Part shown: piece after piece, positions 35,860 through 45,471 of the stretch
Numbering within the stretch: the first letter of the stretch is position 1
Layout: every line of letters begins with the position of its first letter
Source of the DNA: Chitinophaga oryziterrae
GTDB taxonomy: Bacteria; Bacteroidota; Bacteroidia; Chitinophagales; Chitinophagaceae
Direction of reading: 5' to 3'
Assembly: GCF_009758125.1 (NCBI RefSeq)
Contig: NZ_WRXO01000001.1
Coordinates: 1,302,001-1,366,000 of the forward strand
DNA: 64,000 bases
The notes under the pieces: model-generated
Told to the model about the DNA's origin: nothing
The model's database searches: none
Seen by the model: the letters and a program-made list of their open reading frames with translations, nothing else
Made by a program: the position numbers and the translations under genes

Positions 35860-36825
35860 ATGAAGAAGATATTATTGATAACAGGGTTGTCCTTAGTGCT
35901 GGGTTTTAAAGCTAAAGCCCAGCAGGATGCCCAGTATAGCCAGTACATGTTTAACGGGATTTATATCAACCCGGCATATGCAGGTTATAAAGAACAGCTG
36001 AACTTACACAGCTTCTACCGGACGCAGTGGACTGGTGTTCCCGGTGCTCCTAAGAGTTTCTCGCTGGCAGTGGATGCCATTGCGAACGACGGTAACGTGG
36101 GCCTGGCCTTCCAGGTAGCCAGCGATAAGCTGGGCGCACAAAGCAACCTGTCTGCCTATGGCAGTTATGCTTACCGTATCCGTCTGAACCCTGATGGTAG
36201 TTCAAGACTGGCACTGGGATTAAGTGTAGGTGTGATGCAAACAGGATTGAATGCATCACTGCTCACAACGAATGATCCTGAAACGGATATGCCGGCGGGT
36301 ACGCAGAATAAGATAGCGCCTGATGCAAGAGCGGGCGTGTTCTATTCCGATAACAGGTTTTATGCGGGATTATCTTTTGATAACCTCATAGTACAGTATA
36401 TCAACAGTCATTCTACCTATGTTCCGCAAACCAAACTGCATTATTATGTGACGGCAGGTATGCTGGTGGCTATTGATGAGAACTTCCAGCTGAAACCATC
36501 TTTCCTGTTGAAAGATGATCTGGGTGGCCCGACAAGTCTTGATCTGAATACATTCCTGATGTATAAAGAGATCATCTGGCTGGGTGGTTCTTACCGCAGC
36601 AGGGTGAATATCTATGATAAAAGTTATCTCCAGAAAAACCTTCTTTACCGCAACGCTGTAGTAGCTGCGGTAGAGCTGTTCCCTGTGAAAGGGTTGCGTG
36701 TAGCATATGCCTATGATTTCTCTATCGGACCTTTGCAGGGTTATAGCAGCGGTACACATGAGATATCTGTAGGGTTTACATTCAATAAACAAAATCTCAG
36801 AATGGCAACCCCCAGGGTGTTTTAA
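35860..36825 (+). CDS. PorP/SprF family T9SS outer-membrane protein
   Basis: A 321-residue outer-membrane beta-barrel of the PorP/SprF family. A signal peptide (LITGLSLVLGFKAKAQ) is followed by the family start QDAQYSQYMFNGIYINPAYA and YRTQWTGVPGAPKSFSLAVD, then SFDNLIVQYIN and VKGLRVAYAYDFSIGPLQGY. These proteins serve export or anchoring of the CHU_C-tailed adhesin encoded just upstream (4-bp gap). Length is typical. The trio adhesin-PorP/SprF-OmpA is the standard type B T9SS substrate cluster. Confidence 0.94.
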   Translation: MKKILLITGLSLVLGFKAKAQQDAQYSQYMFNGIYINPAYAGYKEQLNLHSFYRTQWTGVPGAPKSFSLAVDAIANDGNVGLAFQVASDKLGAQSNLSAYGSYAYRIRLNPDGSSRLALGLSVGVMQTGLNASLLTTNDPETDMPAGTQNKIAPDARAGVFYSDNRFYAGLSFDNLIVQYINSHSTYVPQTKLHYYVTAGMLVAIDENFQLKPSFLLKDDLGGPTSLDLNTFLMYKEIIWLGGSYRSRVNIYDKSYLQKNLLYRNAVVAAVELFPVKGLRVAYAYDFSIGPLQGYSSGTHEISVGFTFNKQNLRMATPRVF

Positions 36826-36836
36826 ATTAAACAATA

Positions 36837-38756
36837 ATGAAAAAGTTACACTACGCTATCTGCCTGTGTTTGTTGTTTTCGTCTTTAAATGCAGTGGGCC
36901 AATATATACTTAATGAGGCCGATAAACAATACGAAGCATTTAAATATGCCAAAGCTATTGATCTTTACGAGCAGGCGTATAAAAAGAAGGCTACTTTACA
37001 TGCTGCTGAACGGCTGGCCGACTGCTACCGGTTTAATAATGATTATAAACAGGCAGAAAGCTGGTATGCGATTGCTATAAAGATGCAGGGAAGTAAACCG
37101 GAGAATATCCTGCATTATGCACGGGCATTGCAAAACAATTCCAAATATGCAGAAGCAAAAACACAGTATCTGAGTTATGCTGCTGCGGATAAAAATGTGA
37201 CGGCCGCTCAGAAGGACATCTGGGCGAATTCCTGCGATTCTGCTATCGCCTGGATGAAGAACCCTGATCCTATACGGATAGATAACTATAAGGTGCTGAA
37301 TTCAGCGCAGTCCGACTGGGGAGCTGTGCCCTATATGGATGGTACTGTGTTTACATCAGACCGGTATGCGGATGGTGTTACTCATCTGAAACCTAAAAAA
37401 GCCTTTTTAAGATTTGATACAAGGATAGATCCTGATAGTCAGTTGTATGGCTGGACGGGTAATGATTACCTGCATTTGTTTTTTAAATCGGGTAGCACGG
37501 ACAGTGTGCATTTATTCCCTTTGAAAACGGGTACTGATTATCATGTGGGGCCTGTTAGTTTTACAAAGGATGGGAATGAAATGTATTTCTCATTGACACG
37601 CATACCACGTAAGATCACCAGGGCTAAAGGAGAACCTTCTACCATCAATATCGAAATTTATCACAGTAAAAAAGATAGTGCAGGTAACTGGTCGGCCCCT
37701 GTTGCTTTCCCTTACAATAAAGTAGATGCATATTCTGTAAGTGATCCGTTTATTACTGCGGATGGGAATACGATTTATTTTTCATCGAATATGCCGGGTG
37801 GTGCAGGTGGTTCTGATATTTATAAGTGTGTTAAAACTGCTGATGAATGGGGACAACCGGTGAATCTGAAAGAAGTGAATACAACGGGTAATGAAAGAAG
37901 CCCGGCTGTTGATAAGAATAATACGCTTTATTTTTCCAGCGATGGACGTGTAGGTATGGGCGGACTGGATATTTACAGTATGGCTCCTGGTGGTGTTGTG
38001 AAGAATGCAGGATATCCGGTAAATTCTCCGCAGGATGATTTTGCTTTCAGTTTGAGAGAGGCCGGTGGCATTGCTTATTTATCTTCGGATAGAGAAGGTG
38101 GTATTGGTAGTGATGACGTGTATAAAGTGTATGAAAGAGAAGTACCGGCAACTCCGGTAGCTATTACAGTAATTGATGAGAAAACGAAAGAACCACTTGA
38201 GAATGGTATAGTGACGATCGTACAGGACGGTAGTCCTGCGATAAAAACACAGACAGATGAAAATGGTAAAGTAGTGGTTGGACTTGATAAGGATAGCAGT
38301 TACAAACTCATTGTAGAGAAATCTGATTATCATGTGAATGAGATAACCGGTGATTCAATCGGGGGGAAACCGGTTCCGTTAACGAAGATCGAAATGAATA
38401 AGGAAATCAAGCTGGATAACATTTATTTTGATTTCAATAACTTCCATATCAGACCAGATGCACAGGCTTCACTGGATAAACTGGTGAAACTGATGAAGAG
38501 TGATGCGACTATCTGGATCGTACTGGGATCACATACGGACAGCAGGGGGAATGATGCATATAATATGAACCTGTCTGAGAAGCGTGCGGGATCTGTGGTG
38601 GCTTACCTGATAGCTAAAGGGATCAGTAAAAACAGGGTAAGCGCGAAAGGATATGGCGAAACCCTGCTGTTGAATAAATGTACCAACGGAGTTAGCTGTA
38701 CTGAAGCAGAACACCAGGTGAACAGAAGAACGGAGTTTAAAATAGTTAAATATTAA
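36837..38756 (+). CDS. OmpA family protein with TPR and PD40-like repeats
   Basis: A 639-residue periplasmic/outer-membrane protein. After the signal peptide (to about NAVGQ) come TPR-like helices (AIDLYEQAYKKKATLHAAER), then WD40/PD40-type propeller repeats (DPFITADGNTIYFSSNMPGG, YFSSDGRVGMGGLDIYSM), a regulatory-like beta domain (ITVIDEKTKEPLENGIV), and a C-terminal OmpA domain (IYFDFNNFHIRPDAQASLDK, SHTDSRGNDAYNMNLSEKRA) that binds peptidoglycan. It is similar in layout to PorE-type proteins. It lies 11 bp after the PorP/SprF gene and probably anchors the adhesin's secretion or attachment complex to the cell wall. Confidence 0.92.
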   Translation: MKKLHYAICLCLLFSSLNAVGQYILNEADKQYEAFKYAKAIDLYEQAYKKKATLHAAERLADCYRFNNDYKQAESWYAIAIKMQGSKPENILHYARALQNNSKYAEAKTQYLSYAAADKNVTAAQKDIWANSCDSAIAWMKNPDPIRIDNYKVLNSAQSDWGAVPYMDGTVFTSDRYADGVTHLKPKKAFLRFDTRIDPDSQLYGWTGNDYLHLFFKSGSTDSVHLFPLKTGTDYHVGPVSFTKDGNEMYFSLTRIPRKITRAKGEPSTINIEIYHSKKDSAGNWSAPVAFPYNKVDAYSVSDPFITADGNTIYFSSNMPGGAGGSDIYKCVKTADEWGQPVNLKEVNTTGNERSPAVDKNNTLYFSSDGRVGMGGLDIYSMAPGGVVKNAGYPVNSPQDDFAFSLREAGGIAYLSSDREGGIGSDDVYKVYEREVPATPVAITVIDEKTKEPLENGIVTIVQDGSPAIKTQTDENGKVVVGLDKDSSYKLIVEKSDYHVNEITGDSIGGKPVPLTKIEMNKEIKLDNIYFDFNNFHIRPDAQASLDKLVKLMKSDATIWIVLGSHTDSRGNDAYNMNLSEKRAGSVVAYLIAKGISKNRVSAKGYGETLLLNKCTNGVSCTEAEHQVNRRTEFKIVKY

Positions 38757-38773
38757 GTTTTTGATAAACAATT

Positions 38774-38807
38774 AAAAAAAGGTGCGGCGAAAGTTGCACC
38801 TTTTTTT
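38774..38807 (+). terminator. Rho-independent terminator
   Basis: AAGGTGCGGC and GTTGCACCTT pair around GAAA, flanked by A and T runs. It ends the adhesin-porP-ompA operon. Confidence 0.85.
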
Positions 38808-38825
38808 ATTTAATTTGAGGGGGTT

Positions 38826-38957
38826 ATGAAAAAGCTAAATATAGTAGCGCTGTTACTGGTATTCCATGTAACCTTTGGACAGTCTACAGAATGGCAGTAT
38901 CTCTCCGGTACTGGCAGTGACCATACCCAGGGCATTACAAATAGTATTGTATTTTGA
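38826..38957 (+). pseudogene. 5' fragment of a glycoside-hydrolase-like gene
   Basis: A 43-residue frame starts with a signal peptide (MKKLNIVALLLVFHVTFGQS) followed by TEWQYLSGTGSDHTQ and then stops. The W-x-YLSG-x-GSDHT start looks like the mature N-terminus of family 2-type glycoside hydrolases in Bacteroidetes. Everything after is missing, so it is probably a deletion remnant. It lies just before the STN-esterase gene. Confidence 0.45.
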
Positions 38958-39014
38958 TTTTTCCGGAAAGTAATATTTTTATTGTATAACTTACACTTAT
39001 TGATTATCCATGTT

Positions 39015-40379
39015 ATGAAAAACATATTATTAACCCTTTGTCTGTTACTGTTGGGCATGCCATACCTGTATGCACAACAAAATTCCGACAGTGCTTATAA
39101 GCGACCGCTTGCAGCGGTGCTGGCTGATATTGAGCAGCGATTCCATATAAAGATCAGGTACTCACCTGCACAGGTGGATAACAGGTGGGTGTTGTATGCC
39201 GACTGGCGTTACCGTCCTACCCTGGAAGCTACATTGGATAATATACTTACGCCGTTGGATCTTAAAGTAAGGAAAGAGAAAGACGCTGTTTATAAGCTGG
39301 GTGAGTATGAATACTATCGCTGGCCTGTGGCAGAAGGATGGGCAGAGTTAGACAGGATTGCTGCGCAATATAGTAATATACAGCAATGGGAACAGCGAAA
39401 GAAACAGTTGAAAAGTTGTATGCTGGAAGCGTTGCAGCTATCTCCTTTACCTGCTGCCCCTGCATCTTCACCTGTCATTACTCCCGAGAGAAAATTTGAT
39501 GGGTATACTGTACGTAATATCGCTATTGAAATTCTGCCCGGGGTGTATATCAATGGCTCACTTTACAAGCCTGCCCATTATAAGGGAAAGATACCCGTAA
39601 TTCTTAATCCGGACGGCCATTGGGAAAAGCAACGCTACAGACCCGACTGCCAGTACCGTTGTGCTTCACTGGCGCGTATGGGCGCGATGGCATTCAGCTA
39701 TGACCTTTTTGCCTGGGGAGAGTCTCTTTTACAGTTCGACGTTCCTGATCATCGTAAGAGCCTGGCGATGACGATACAGGCGTTGGGTACTATCCGTATC
39801 CTCGATTACCTGTTGTCTTTGCGTGATGCAGACACTGCCAGAGTAGGCATTACCGGTGGTTCCGGGGCAGGGAGTCATACAGTATTGGTAGCAGCGATTG
39901 ATGAACGTATAAAGATAAGCGCCCCTGTAGTGGCTATCAGCTCGTATTTCTACGGGGGATGCCCTTGTGAAAGCGGGATGCCGGTTCATGCCTGTGGTGG
40001 CAGGACAGACAATGTGGAGATTGCTGCTATGGCAGCGCCACATCCGCAACTGCTGGTAAGCGACGGGCAGGACTGGACGGATAAAACACCGGAGCATGAT
40101 TTCCCTTATCTGCAGAAGGTATATGGCTATTATAATAAAAGCGGGAATGTTTCCAATGTGCATCTGCCAGCGGAAGGTCATGATTTTGGGATTAACAAGA
40201 GACAGGCAGTGTATGAATTTATGGCTAAATACCTGGGCCTGGATATGCATGCACTGGATGAGTCGAAGGTAACGATAGAAAAAGAGTCTGCGATGTATGT
40301 ATTTGGAGAAAAAGGAGAAAAACTACCGGCGAATGCGATACATGGATTTGATCAACTGGAGAAAGTGTTTTACAAATGA
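39015..40379 (+). CDS. STN-domain/alpha-beta-hydrolase fusion (esterase-like)
   Basis: A 454-residue exported protein. I start it at 39015, giving the signal peptide MKNILLTLCLLLLGMPYLYA. Residues about 25-95 form a secretin/TonB short N-terminal (STN)-like domain (RPLAAVLADIEQRFHIKIRY, LDNILTPLDLKVRKEK). The rest is an acetyl-xylan-esterase-type alpha/beta hydrolase: PVILNPDGHWEK, nucleophile S283 (ITGGSGAGSH), acid candidates D350 and D353 (VSDGQDWTD), and H389 (PAEGHDFG). STN domains usually occur in FecA-type receptors or secretins, not in hydrolases. It lies 119 bp before the ECF sigma gene of a FecIR-type system. Confidence 0.8.
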   Translation: MKNILLTLCLLLLGMPYLYAQQNSDSAYKRPLAAVLADIEQRFHIKIRYSPAQVDNRWVLYADWRYRPTLEATLDNILTPLDLKVRKEKDAVYKLGEYEYYRWPVAEGWAELDRIAAQYSNIQQWEQRKKQLKSCMLEALQLSPLPAAPASSPVITPERKFDGYTVRNIAIEILPGVYINGSLYKPAHYKGKIPVILNPDGHWEKQRYRPDCQYRCASLARMGAMAFSYDLFAWGESLLQFDVPDHRKSLAMTIQALGTIRILDYLLSLRDADTARVGITGGSGAGSHTVLVAAIDERIKISAPVVAISSYFYGGCPCESGMPVHACGGRTDNVEIAAMAAPHPQLLVSDGQDWTDKTPEHDFPYLQKVYGYYNKSGNVSNVHLPAEGHDFGINKRQAVYEFMAKYLGLDMHALDESKVTIEKESAMYVFGEKGEKLPANAIHGFDQLEKVFYK

Positions 40380-40423
40380 GGTTCGGCGTTAACAATAAAA
40401 TAATACGTTCTATTACCAGCTAA

Positions 40424-40444
40424 CAAAGTTATCTGATAGCTTTG
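40424..40444. promoter_or_regulatory. Small inverted repeat before the sigma factor gene
   Basis: CAAAGTTAT and ATAGCTTTG pair (8 of 9) around CTG. A wider repeat, ATTACCAGC (40412-40420) and GCTGGTAAT (40480-40488), frames the promoter region of the sigma gene. It may be an operator or an RNA hairpin. Confidence 0.35.
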
Positions 40445-40498
40445 CGGGGGATTGCATGTGCTAAATCCAGAACTATACCGCTGGTAATATGAACTAAT

Positions 40499-41086
40499 AT
40501 GAAAGGAAAGGCGATAGATCCAGATGAAGAAAACCAGGTGTGGAACCGGTTTTGTAAAGGAGACAGGGCTGCCTTTGATAACATTTATGCCACTTATTTC
40601 TCACAGTTATTTCAATACTGCCTGCGTTTTACGCCTGATAGAGAACTTATCAGTGATGTAATGCAGGATTTTTTTATTGAACTCTTCTGCAAACCCCCAA
40701 AGAATACGACTGTTACACATTTAAAGAGTTACCTGTTTGTGTCTGTAAGAAGGAGACTGCTGAAGACTATTAACAAGGAAGTGAAGATGTTCGAGACACT
40801 GGATGATGAGGACTCCTACGATTTTCAGCTGGAGTTATCTGCCGACAATGCACTGATAGCCATTAACAAAAGTGAGGCGATACAGGGTATCGTCAATAAA
40901 CTGACTACCAGACAAAGAGAAGCCGTTTACCTGTATTTCTTTGAGGATATCACTTATGTAGAGATTGCAGAAATCATGTCACTTAAAGAAGTGAAATATG
41001 CCCGTACACTCATTTACAGGGCATTGGACGATATCCGGGAGATCCTTTCCCGGAATACCGGTTTATCCGAGTTTATCAGAAATTAA
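40499..41086 (+). CDS. ECF RNA polymerase sigma-70 factor (FecI-like)
   Basis: A 195-residue extracytoplasmic-function sigma factor. Region 2 is visible as AFDNIYATYFSQLFQYCLRF and ISDVMQDFFIELF, and region 4 as LTTRQREAVYLYFFEDITYV plus EIAEIMSLKEVKYARTLIYR. It resembles the FecI-like group of Bacteroidetes that pairs with FecR. The FecR-type gene follows after 57 bp, then the SusC/SusD operon that is its likely target, by analogy with other such loci. Confidence 0.93.
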   Translation: MKGKAIDPDEENQVWNRFCKGDRAAFDNIYATYFSQLFQYCLRFTPDRELISDVMQDFFIELFCKPPKNTTVTHLKSYLFVSVRRRLLKTINKEVKMFETLDDEDSYDFQLELSADNALIAINKSEAIQGIVNKLTTRQREAVYLYFFEDITYVEIAEIMSLKEVKYARTLIYRALDDIREILSRNTGLSEFIRN

Positions 41087-41143
41087 AATATTTTTTATCT
41101 TCCTGAGGGTTTTTATACCCCTTATCTACTCTTATCTGTAACA

Positions 41144-41983
41144 ATGAATCAGGATAATACTAAAGACGCGCTGTTTACCGGTTTAAGGATAAAGTCCGGA
41201 CCTATACCTGAAATGGTGACCGTGAAAAAGAACATTGATGCACTGCTGAATAAACGTGCGAAAAGGATATTCATGTATAAAATGACAGCCGTAGCTGCTT
41301 CTCTGTTGTTAATAGGGGTATTTATAGCCTTTATGCGCAATCCAACGATGGGGGAGTCTACTGCCTACGCAGCGACGAAGGAAGTTGTCCTTCCGGATGG
41401 GTCTAAGGTGCTGCTAAATGCTCATTCTACCTTACACTATAAAAAACGCTGGAACTCCTGGAAAGAAAGGGAAGTTTGGATAGAAGGAGAAGCTTTCTTT
41501 ACAGTAACGAAAAAGCCTTCCGGTTATCATCCCAAGTTTGTGGTGCATGCAAATGGACTGGATGTGGCTGTGATAGGTACAGAGTTTAATGTATATTGCC
41601 GCAGGAATAAAGTAGTGGTAGTGCTGGAGAAAGGAAAGGTGACAGCGACGGGTACAGGAGATATTAAAGGTACATGCAGCATGCATCCGGGTCAGATGAT
41701 AGAACTGAACAGTACAGGGATCCATTTAAGCGATGTAACCCCTGTTGCATATACATCATGGAAACAGCATCGCCTGTACTTTACCAATGCGCCTTTAAGC
41801 AGGGTGGCACAGGTACTTGAAGATAATTACGGGTACCACATTACATGGAAGGATAAAAAAAGAATGCAGGATACATTTACGGGATCTTGTCCTGCGGATG
41901 ATACACAGATGTTGTTAAAAGCAATTGGATTGGTATATAATATGTCAGTAACAGTAAAGGGGAATACAATCATTTTTCAATAA
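41144..41983 (+). CDS. FecR-type anti-sigma factor
   Basis: A 279-residue single-pass inner-membrane protein. The cytoplasmic N-terminus binds the sigma factor, a transmembrane helix lies near residues 46-66 (KMTAVAASLLLIGVFIAFM), and the periplasmic part holds the FecR domain (VVLPDGSKVLLNAHSTLHYK, WIEGEAFFTVTK) and a C-terminal DUF4974-type STN-interacting domain (YFTNAPLSRVAQVLEDNYGY). It should release the sigma factor when the STN domain of the SusC-like receptor signals that substrate is present. Confidence 0.92.
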   Translation: MNQDNTKDALFTGLRIKSGPIPEMVTVKKNIDALLNKRAKRIFMYKMTAVAASLLLIGVFIAFMRNPTMGESTAYAATKEVVLPDGSKVLLNAHSTLHYKKRWNSWKEREVWIEGEAFFTVTKKPSGYHPKFVVHANGLDVAVIGTEFNVYCRRNKVVVVLEKGKVTATGTGDIKGTCSMHPGQMIELNSTGIHLSDVTPVAYTSWKQHRLYFTNAPLSRVAQVLEDNYGYHITWKDKKRMQDTFTGSCPADDTQMLLKAIGLVYNMSVTVKGNTIIFQ

Positions 41984-42022
41984 AGACATCGCTTCTTAAG
42001 AAAGAAACTTATAAGTATTTTT

Positions 42023-45000
42023 ATGGACATTAAATTTAACAGGTACATTGTCCTGGCTGTCGTTCTATTGCTTCAACTGAAAGTAGTGACAGCTGACGGA
42101 CATACATTCAACAGGCCGCCGGTGAACCAGGAAATGGTATCTCTGGCAGAGGCTTTACAAAGGATGCAGCATTCCTTCCATGTGAATTTTAACTACAGCA
42201 GTGCTACACTTGCCAACAAATATGTATCTCTTGAACAGGTACCTGTTTCCGGCCCTTTCAGTGAGGAAAAAGTGTCAAAGATGCTATTGCCGTTAGGACT
42301 GGTAATGGTGAAAATAACAGCCGCTGATTATGCGATCAGACCAGTACGTTCTACGGTGGTCTTTAACAAAGTAATATCCGGTTTGATCAGTAATGAAAAA
42401 GGGGAGCCGGTTCCGGGCGCTGTTGTTACAGATAAGGCATCCGGGAAAACAGTGGTGGCAGATGCGGAAGGACATTATTCTATTGAAGTGGCTGATGCTG
42501 AGTCTATACTGGTATTCCGCTCTATGGGATATGTTGCTAAAGAAATAAAAGCAGGAACTTCCGGTCTGCTGAATATACAACTGCTGACGAATATAAAAGA
42601 CCTTTCAGCCGTAGTGGTAACAGCGCTGGGCGTGAAACGGGAGGAGAAAGCATTGGGGTATTCTATTGCTACACTGGACGGTTCAAAAGTGAATACCGTG
42701 AAAGAAGTAAATGTAGTAAATGCATTGTCTGGTAAAGTAGCTGGTGTCGATATCAGAAGCGCCAGTTCTGATCCCGGTGGGTCTGTACTTATTACCATCC
42801 GTGGATCTTCTTCTATTACTAATAGTAACCAGCCTTTATTTGTAGTGGATGGGGTGCCTGTTATATCGGCTAACAGGGCGCCTTCACAACCGATAGGGCA
42901 GGTAACGGTGGATTATGGTAGTCCGGTGTCTGATATCAATCCTGACGACATTGCTACTATTACTGTATTAAAAGGCGCCAGTGCTGCTGCCTTATATGGT
43001 AGCAGGGCCGGAAACGGAGTGGTGCTGATCACTACTAAAACAGGTACAAAGAAAAAGAAGGAATTGAATGTGAGTGTGAACTTTACGGCGATGTTTGACA
43101 AGGCCTGGCAGTTCCCTCAGTTCCAGAATGAATATGGTGCAGGAGATGCAACAGGGTCCATTGATCCTACTAATACTTTATCTACAGCTTCATGGGGGCC
43201 AAGATTAGACCAGGGGACCAAACATCTGCAGTGGAATAGTCCTGTTGATGCAAATGGCGACCAGATACCTACAGACTGGGTATCATACCCCAACAGGATA
43301 AAGGACTTTTACCGCACAGGGCAGACGTATACAAGCAATGTAGCGGTGTCTGGTAATAACTACCGGCTTTCCTATACAAACCTGCAGAATAAAGGGATTA
43401 CGCCTAATACTGATCTGGAAAGGAATACACTCAACCTGGCCACAGGCTATGAACTGAATCCAAAGATCAAGGTAACGTCCAATATTGCTTACACTAATAA
43501 CCATAGTAATAACAGACCTACGTTTAACCGGGGTAGCTCCAGCAGTATTGTGTACACCATGCCTGCGAATATCAACACAAAAGAGTTGAAGAATTACTGG
43601 ATAAAAGGACAGGAAGGATTACAACAGTTTTCACAGGATCAGGGGAATACGGACAATCCTTATTTCGTAGCAAATGAGCTGACGAACGGATATACCCGTA
43701 ACCACCTGACAGGTAACGTACAGGTGAGTATGGAACTGCTGAAAGACCTTACCCTGATGGCGCGTACCGGCCTGGATTTTTATACAGAGACTGATGAGAG
43801 TAAACGTGCATTTAGCGCTATCAAGAATCCTTATGGGGGCTACGCTGTAAGTAATTTATTTAGCAGTGAACAGAATACAGACTTCTTGCTGACGTATAAA
43901 AAAACATTACCGAAGGAGTGGTCGTTCTTTGTTTCTGCGGGTGCTAACCGCATGGACCAGCGTGCCAATACCTCTTCGCAGACGGCCGGTACACTGGTAA
44001 TGCCGGGTGTGTATAATATTTCCAATGCAGCTGCGGGTACTATTGCCAACGCTTCTTATAAATCAAAGAAAAGGATCAATAGTGTATATGGTATGGGAGA
44101 ACTGGCTTACAAAGGATATGCATATCTGGATTTAACCGCCAGGAATGACTGGTCAAGTACATTGCCAGCAAATAACAACTCTTACTTTTATCCCTCTGCT
44201 TCTTTAAGCCTGATCGTATCAGATATGTTCAACATCCAAAGCAAGCTGTTATCATTTGCTAAACTGAGATTGAACTGGTCGAGGGTAGGTAAAGATACTG
44301 ATCCCTACAGCCTCTATAATAACTTCTATTTTAACTCTCCCGACTGGGGTGATGTGAAGCTGGCTAACTTCAGTTCACTACTGAAGAATAACAATCTGAA
44401 ACCGGAGATTGCCACTTCTTATGAAATAGGGACTGACCTGAAATTCTTCTCAGGCAGACTGGGAGTACAAGCTACTTATTATACTACCAATAGCCGTAAT
44501 CAGATCATACAAACGCCTACTACCATGACTTCCGGCTATAGCGCTAAAATCATCAATGCCGGTGAAATACGTAACAGGGGATGGGAGTTAGGAATTAATG
44601 GTACACCAATAGCTAAACAATTCATCTGGGAAATTGGGGCCAACTTCACCCGTAACAGGAATAAAGTAATTAAACTGACGGATGATATCACCAACTATCT
44701 GCAGGGTAGCACAGAAGGCGTGCAGTACCAGATAAGAGAAGGTCAGAAGATAGGAGATATGTATGGCAAGACCTGGGCAACGGTACCCGACGGCCCCTTT
44801 AAAGGTAAGGAGTTGCTGGATAATACAGGGCATTCACAGTATGCAACAGACCTGATCAAGATCGGTAACTATAATGCGGATTTCATGGTGGGCATCACCA
44901 ATACCTTTACCTACAGACATTTTACTTTAAATACGCTGATAGACTGGCGTCAGGGCGGTAAGTTCTTCTCTTATGTATATATGAACCTGTTGTCTGACGG

Positions 45001-45460
45001 ACGTACGGTGAATACTTTGAAGGGAAGGGATTTACAGCATGGAGGTCTCAGTTGGAATGATGGTACTACAGATCGTACAGACGGAATGATAGAAGATGGT
45101 TATATCGCTGATGGAAATGGTGGTTATGTGAAGAATACGAACATCACTGATCCGGAAACATTTTATGGTGATTACTACTGGAAGATGCATTCCCGCAATA
45201 CATTCAGCGCTACATACGTAAAGCTGCGTGAGGTGAGTCTGACATACCTGTTCAGCAAGCAACAGCTTGGTCACTGGCCGGTATCGAATCTCTCACTGTC
45301 ATTGATTGCCAGGAACCTGTTTAGCTGGACAGCAGCAGGACAGGGATATGATCCTGAAACGGCTATGAGTATCAGTAACGGTAGTATTACTCCGGGTACT
45401 ACCAGCTGGTCACTCCCTTACACCCGTTCTTATGGTATTAAGCTGGGTCTTAACTTTTAA
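42023..45460 (+). CDS. SusC/RagA TonB-linked receptor with STN domain
   Basis: A 1145-residue outer-membrane receptor. A signal peptide (to about TADG) is followed by an STN domain (SLAEALQRMQHSFHVNFNYS), a carboxypeptidase-regulatory-like domain (VISGLISNEKGEPVPGAVVT), a SusC plug (AVVVTALGVKREEKALGYSI, VDGVPVISANRAP) and a barrel ending YGIKLGLNF. The STN domain is what lets a receptor signal to FecR, matching the FecIR pair just upstream (39 bp). SusD follows after 11 bp. The substrate is probably an organophosphate, judged by the enzymes downstream. Confidence 0.95.
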   Translation: MDIKFNRYIVLAVVLLLQLKVVTADGHTFNRPPVNQEMVSLAEALQRMQHSFHVNFNYSSATLANKYVSLEQVPVSGPFSEEKVSKMLLPLGLVMVKITAADYAIRPVRSTVVFNKVISGLISNEKGEPVPGAVVTDKASGKTVVADAEGHYSIEVADAESILVFRSMGYVAKEIKAGTSGLLNIQLLTNIKDLSAVVVTALGVKREEKALGYSIATLDGSKVNTVKEVNVVNALSGKVAGVDIRSASSDPGGSVLITIRGSSSITNSNQPLFVVDGVPVISANRAPSQPIGQVTVDYGSPVSDINPDDIATITVLKGASAAALYGSRAGNGVVLITTKTGTKKKKELNVSVNFTAMFDKAWQFPQFQNEYGAGDATGSIDPTNTLSTASWGPRLDQGTKHLQWNSPVDANGDQIPTDWVSYPNRIKDFYRTGQTYTSNVAVSGNNYRLSYTNLQNKGITPNTDLERNTLNLATGYELNPKIKVTSNIAYTNNHSNNRPTFNRGSSSSIVYTMPANINTKELKNYWIKGQEGLQQFSQDQGNTDNPYFVANELTNGYTRNHLTGNVQVSMELLKDLTLMARTGLDFYTETDESKRAFSAIKNPYGGYAVSNLFSSEQNTDFLLTYKKTLPKEWSFFVSAGANRMDQRANTSSQTAGTLVMPGVYNISNAAAGTIANASYKSKKRINSVYGMGELAYKGYAYLDLTARNDWSSTLPANNNSYFYPSASLSLIVSDMFNIQSKLLSFAKLRLNWSRVGKDTDPYSLYNNFYFNSPDWGDVKLANFSSLLKNNNLKPEIATSYEIGTDLKFFSGRLGVQATYYTTNSRNQIIQTPTTMTSGYSAKIINAGEIRNRGWELGINGTPIAKQFIWEIGANFTRNRNKVIKLTDDITNYLQGSTEGVQYQIREGQKIGDMYGKTWATVPDGPFKGKELLDNTGHSQYATDLIKIGNYNADFMVGITNTFTYRHFTLNTLIDWRQGGKFFSYVYMNLLSDGRTVNTLKGRDLQHGGLSWNDGTTDRTDGMIEDGYIADGNGGYVKNTNITDPETFYGDYYWKMHSRNTFSATYVKLREVSLTYLFSKQQLGHWPVSNLSLSLIARNLFSWTAAGQGYDPETAMSISNGSITPGTTSWSLPYTRSYGIKLGLNF

Positions 45461-45471
45461 AATTTATCTGC

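Noticed and set aside
36370-36834. Minus-strand frame of 154 residues opposite porP/sprF
   Set aside because: Shadow of the coding strand; no domain pattern and unusual composition.
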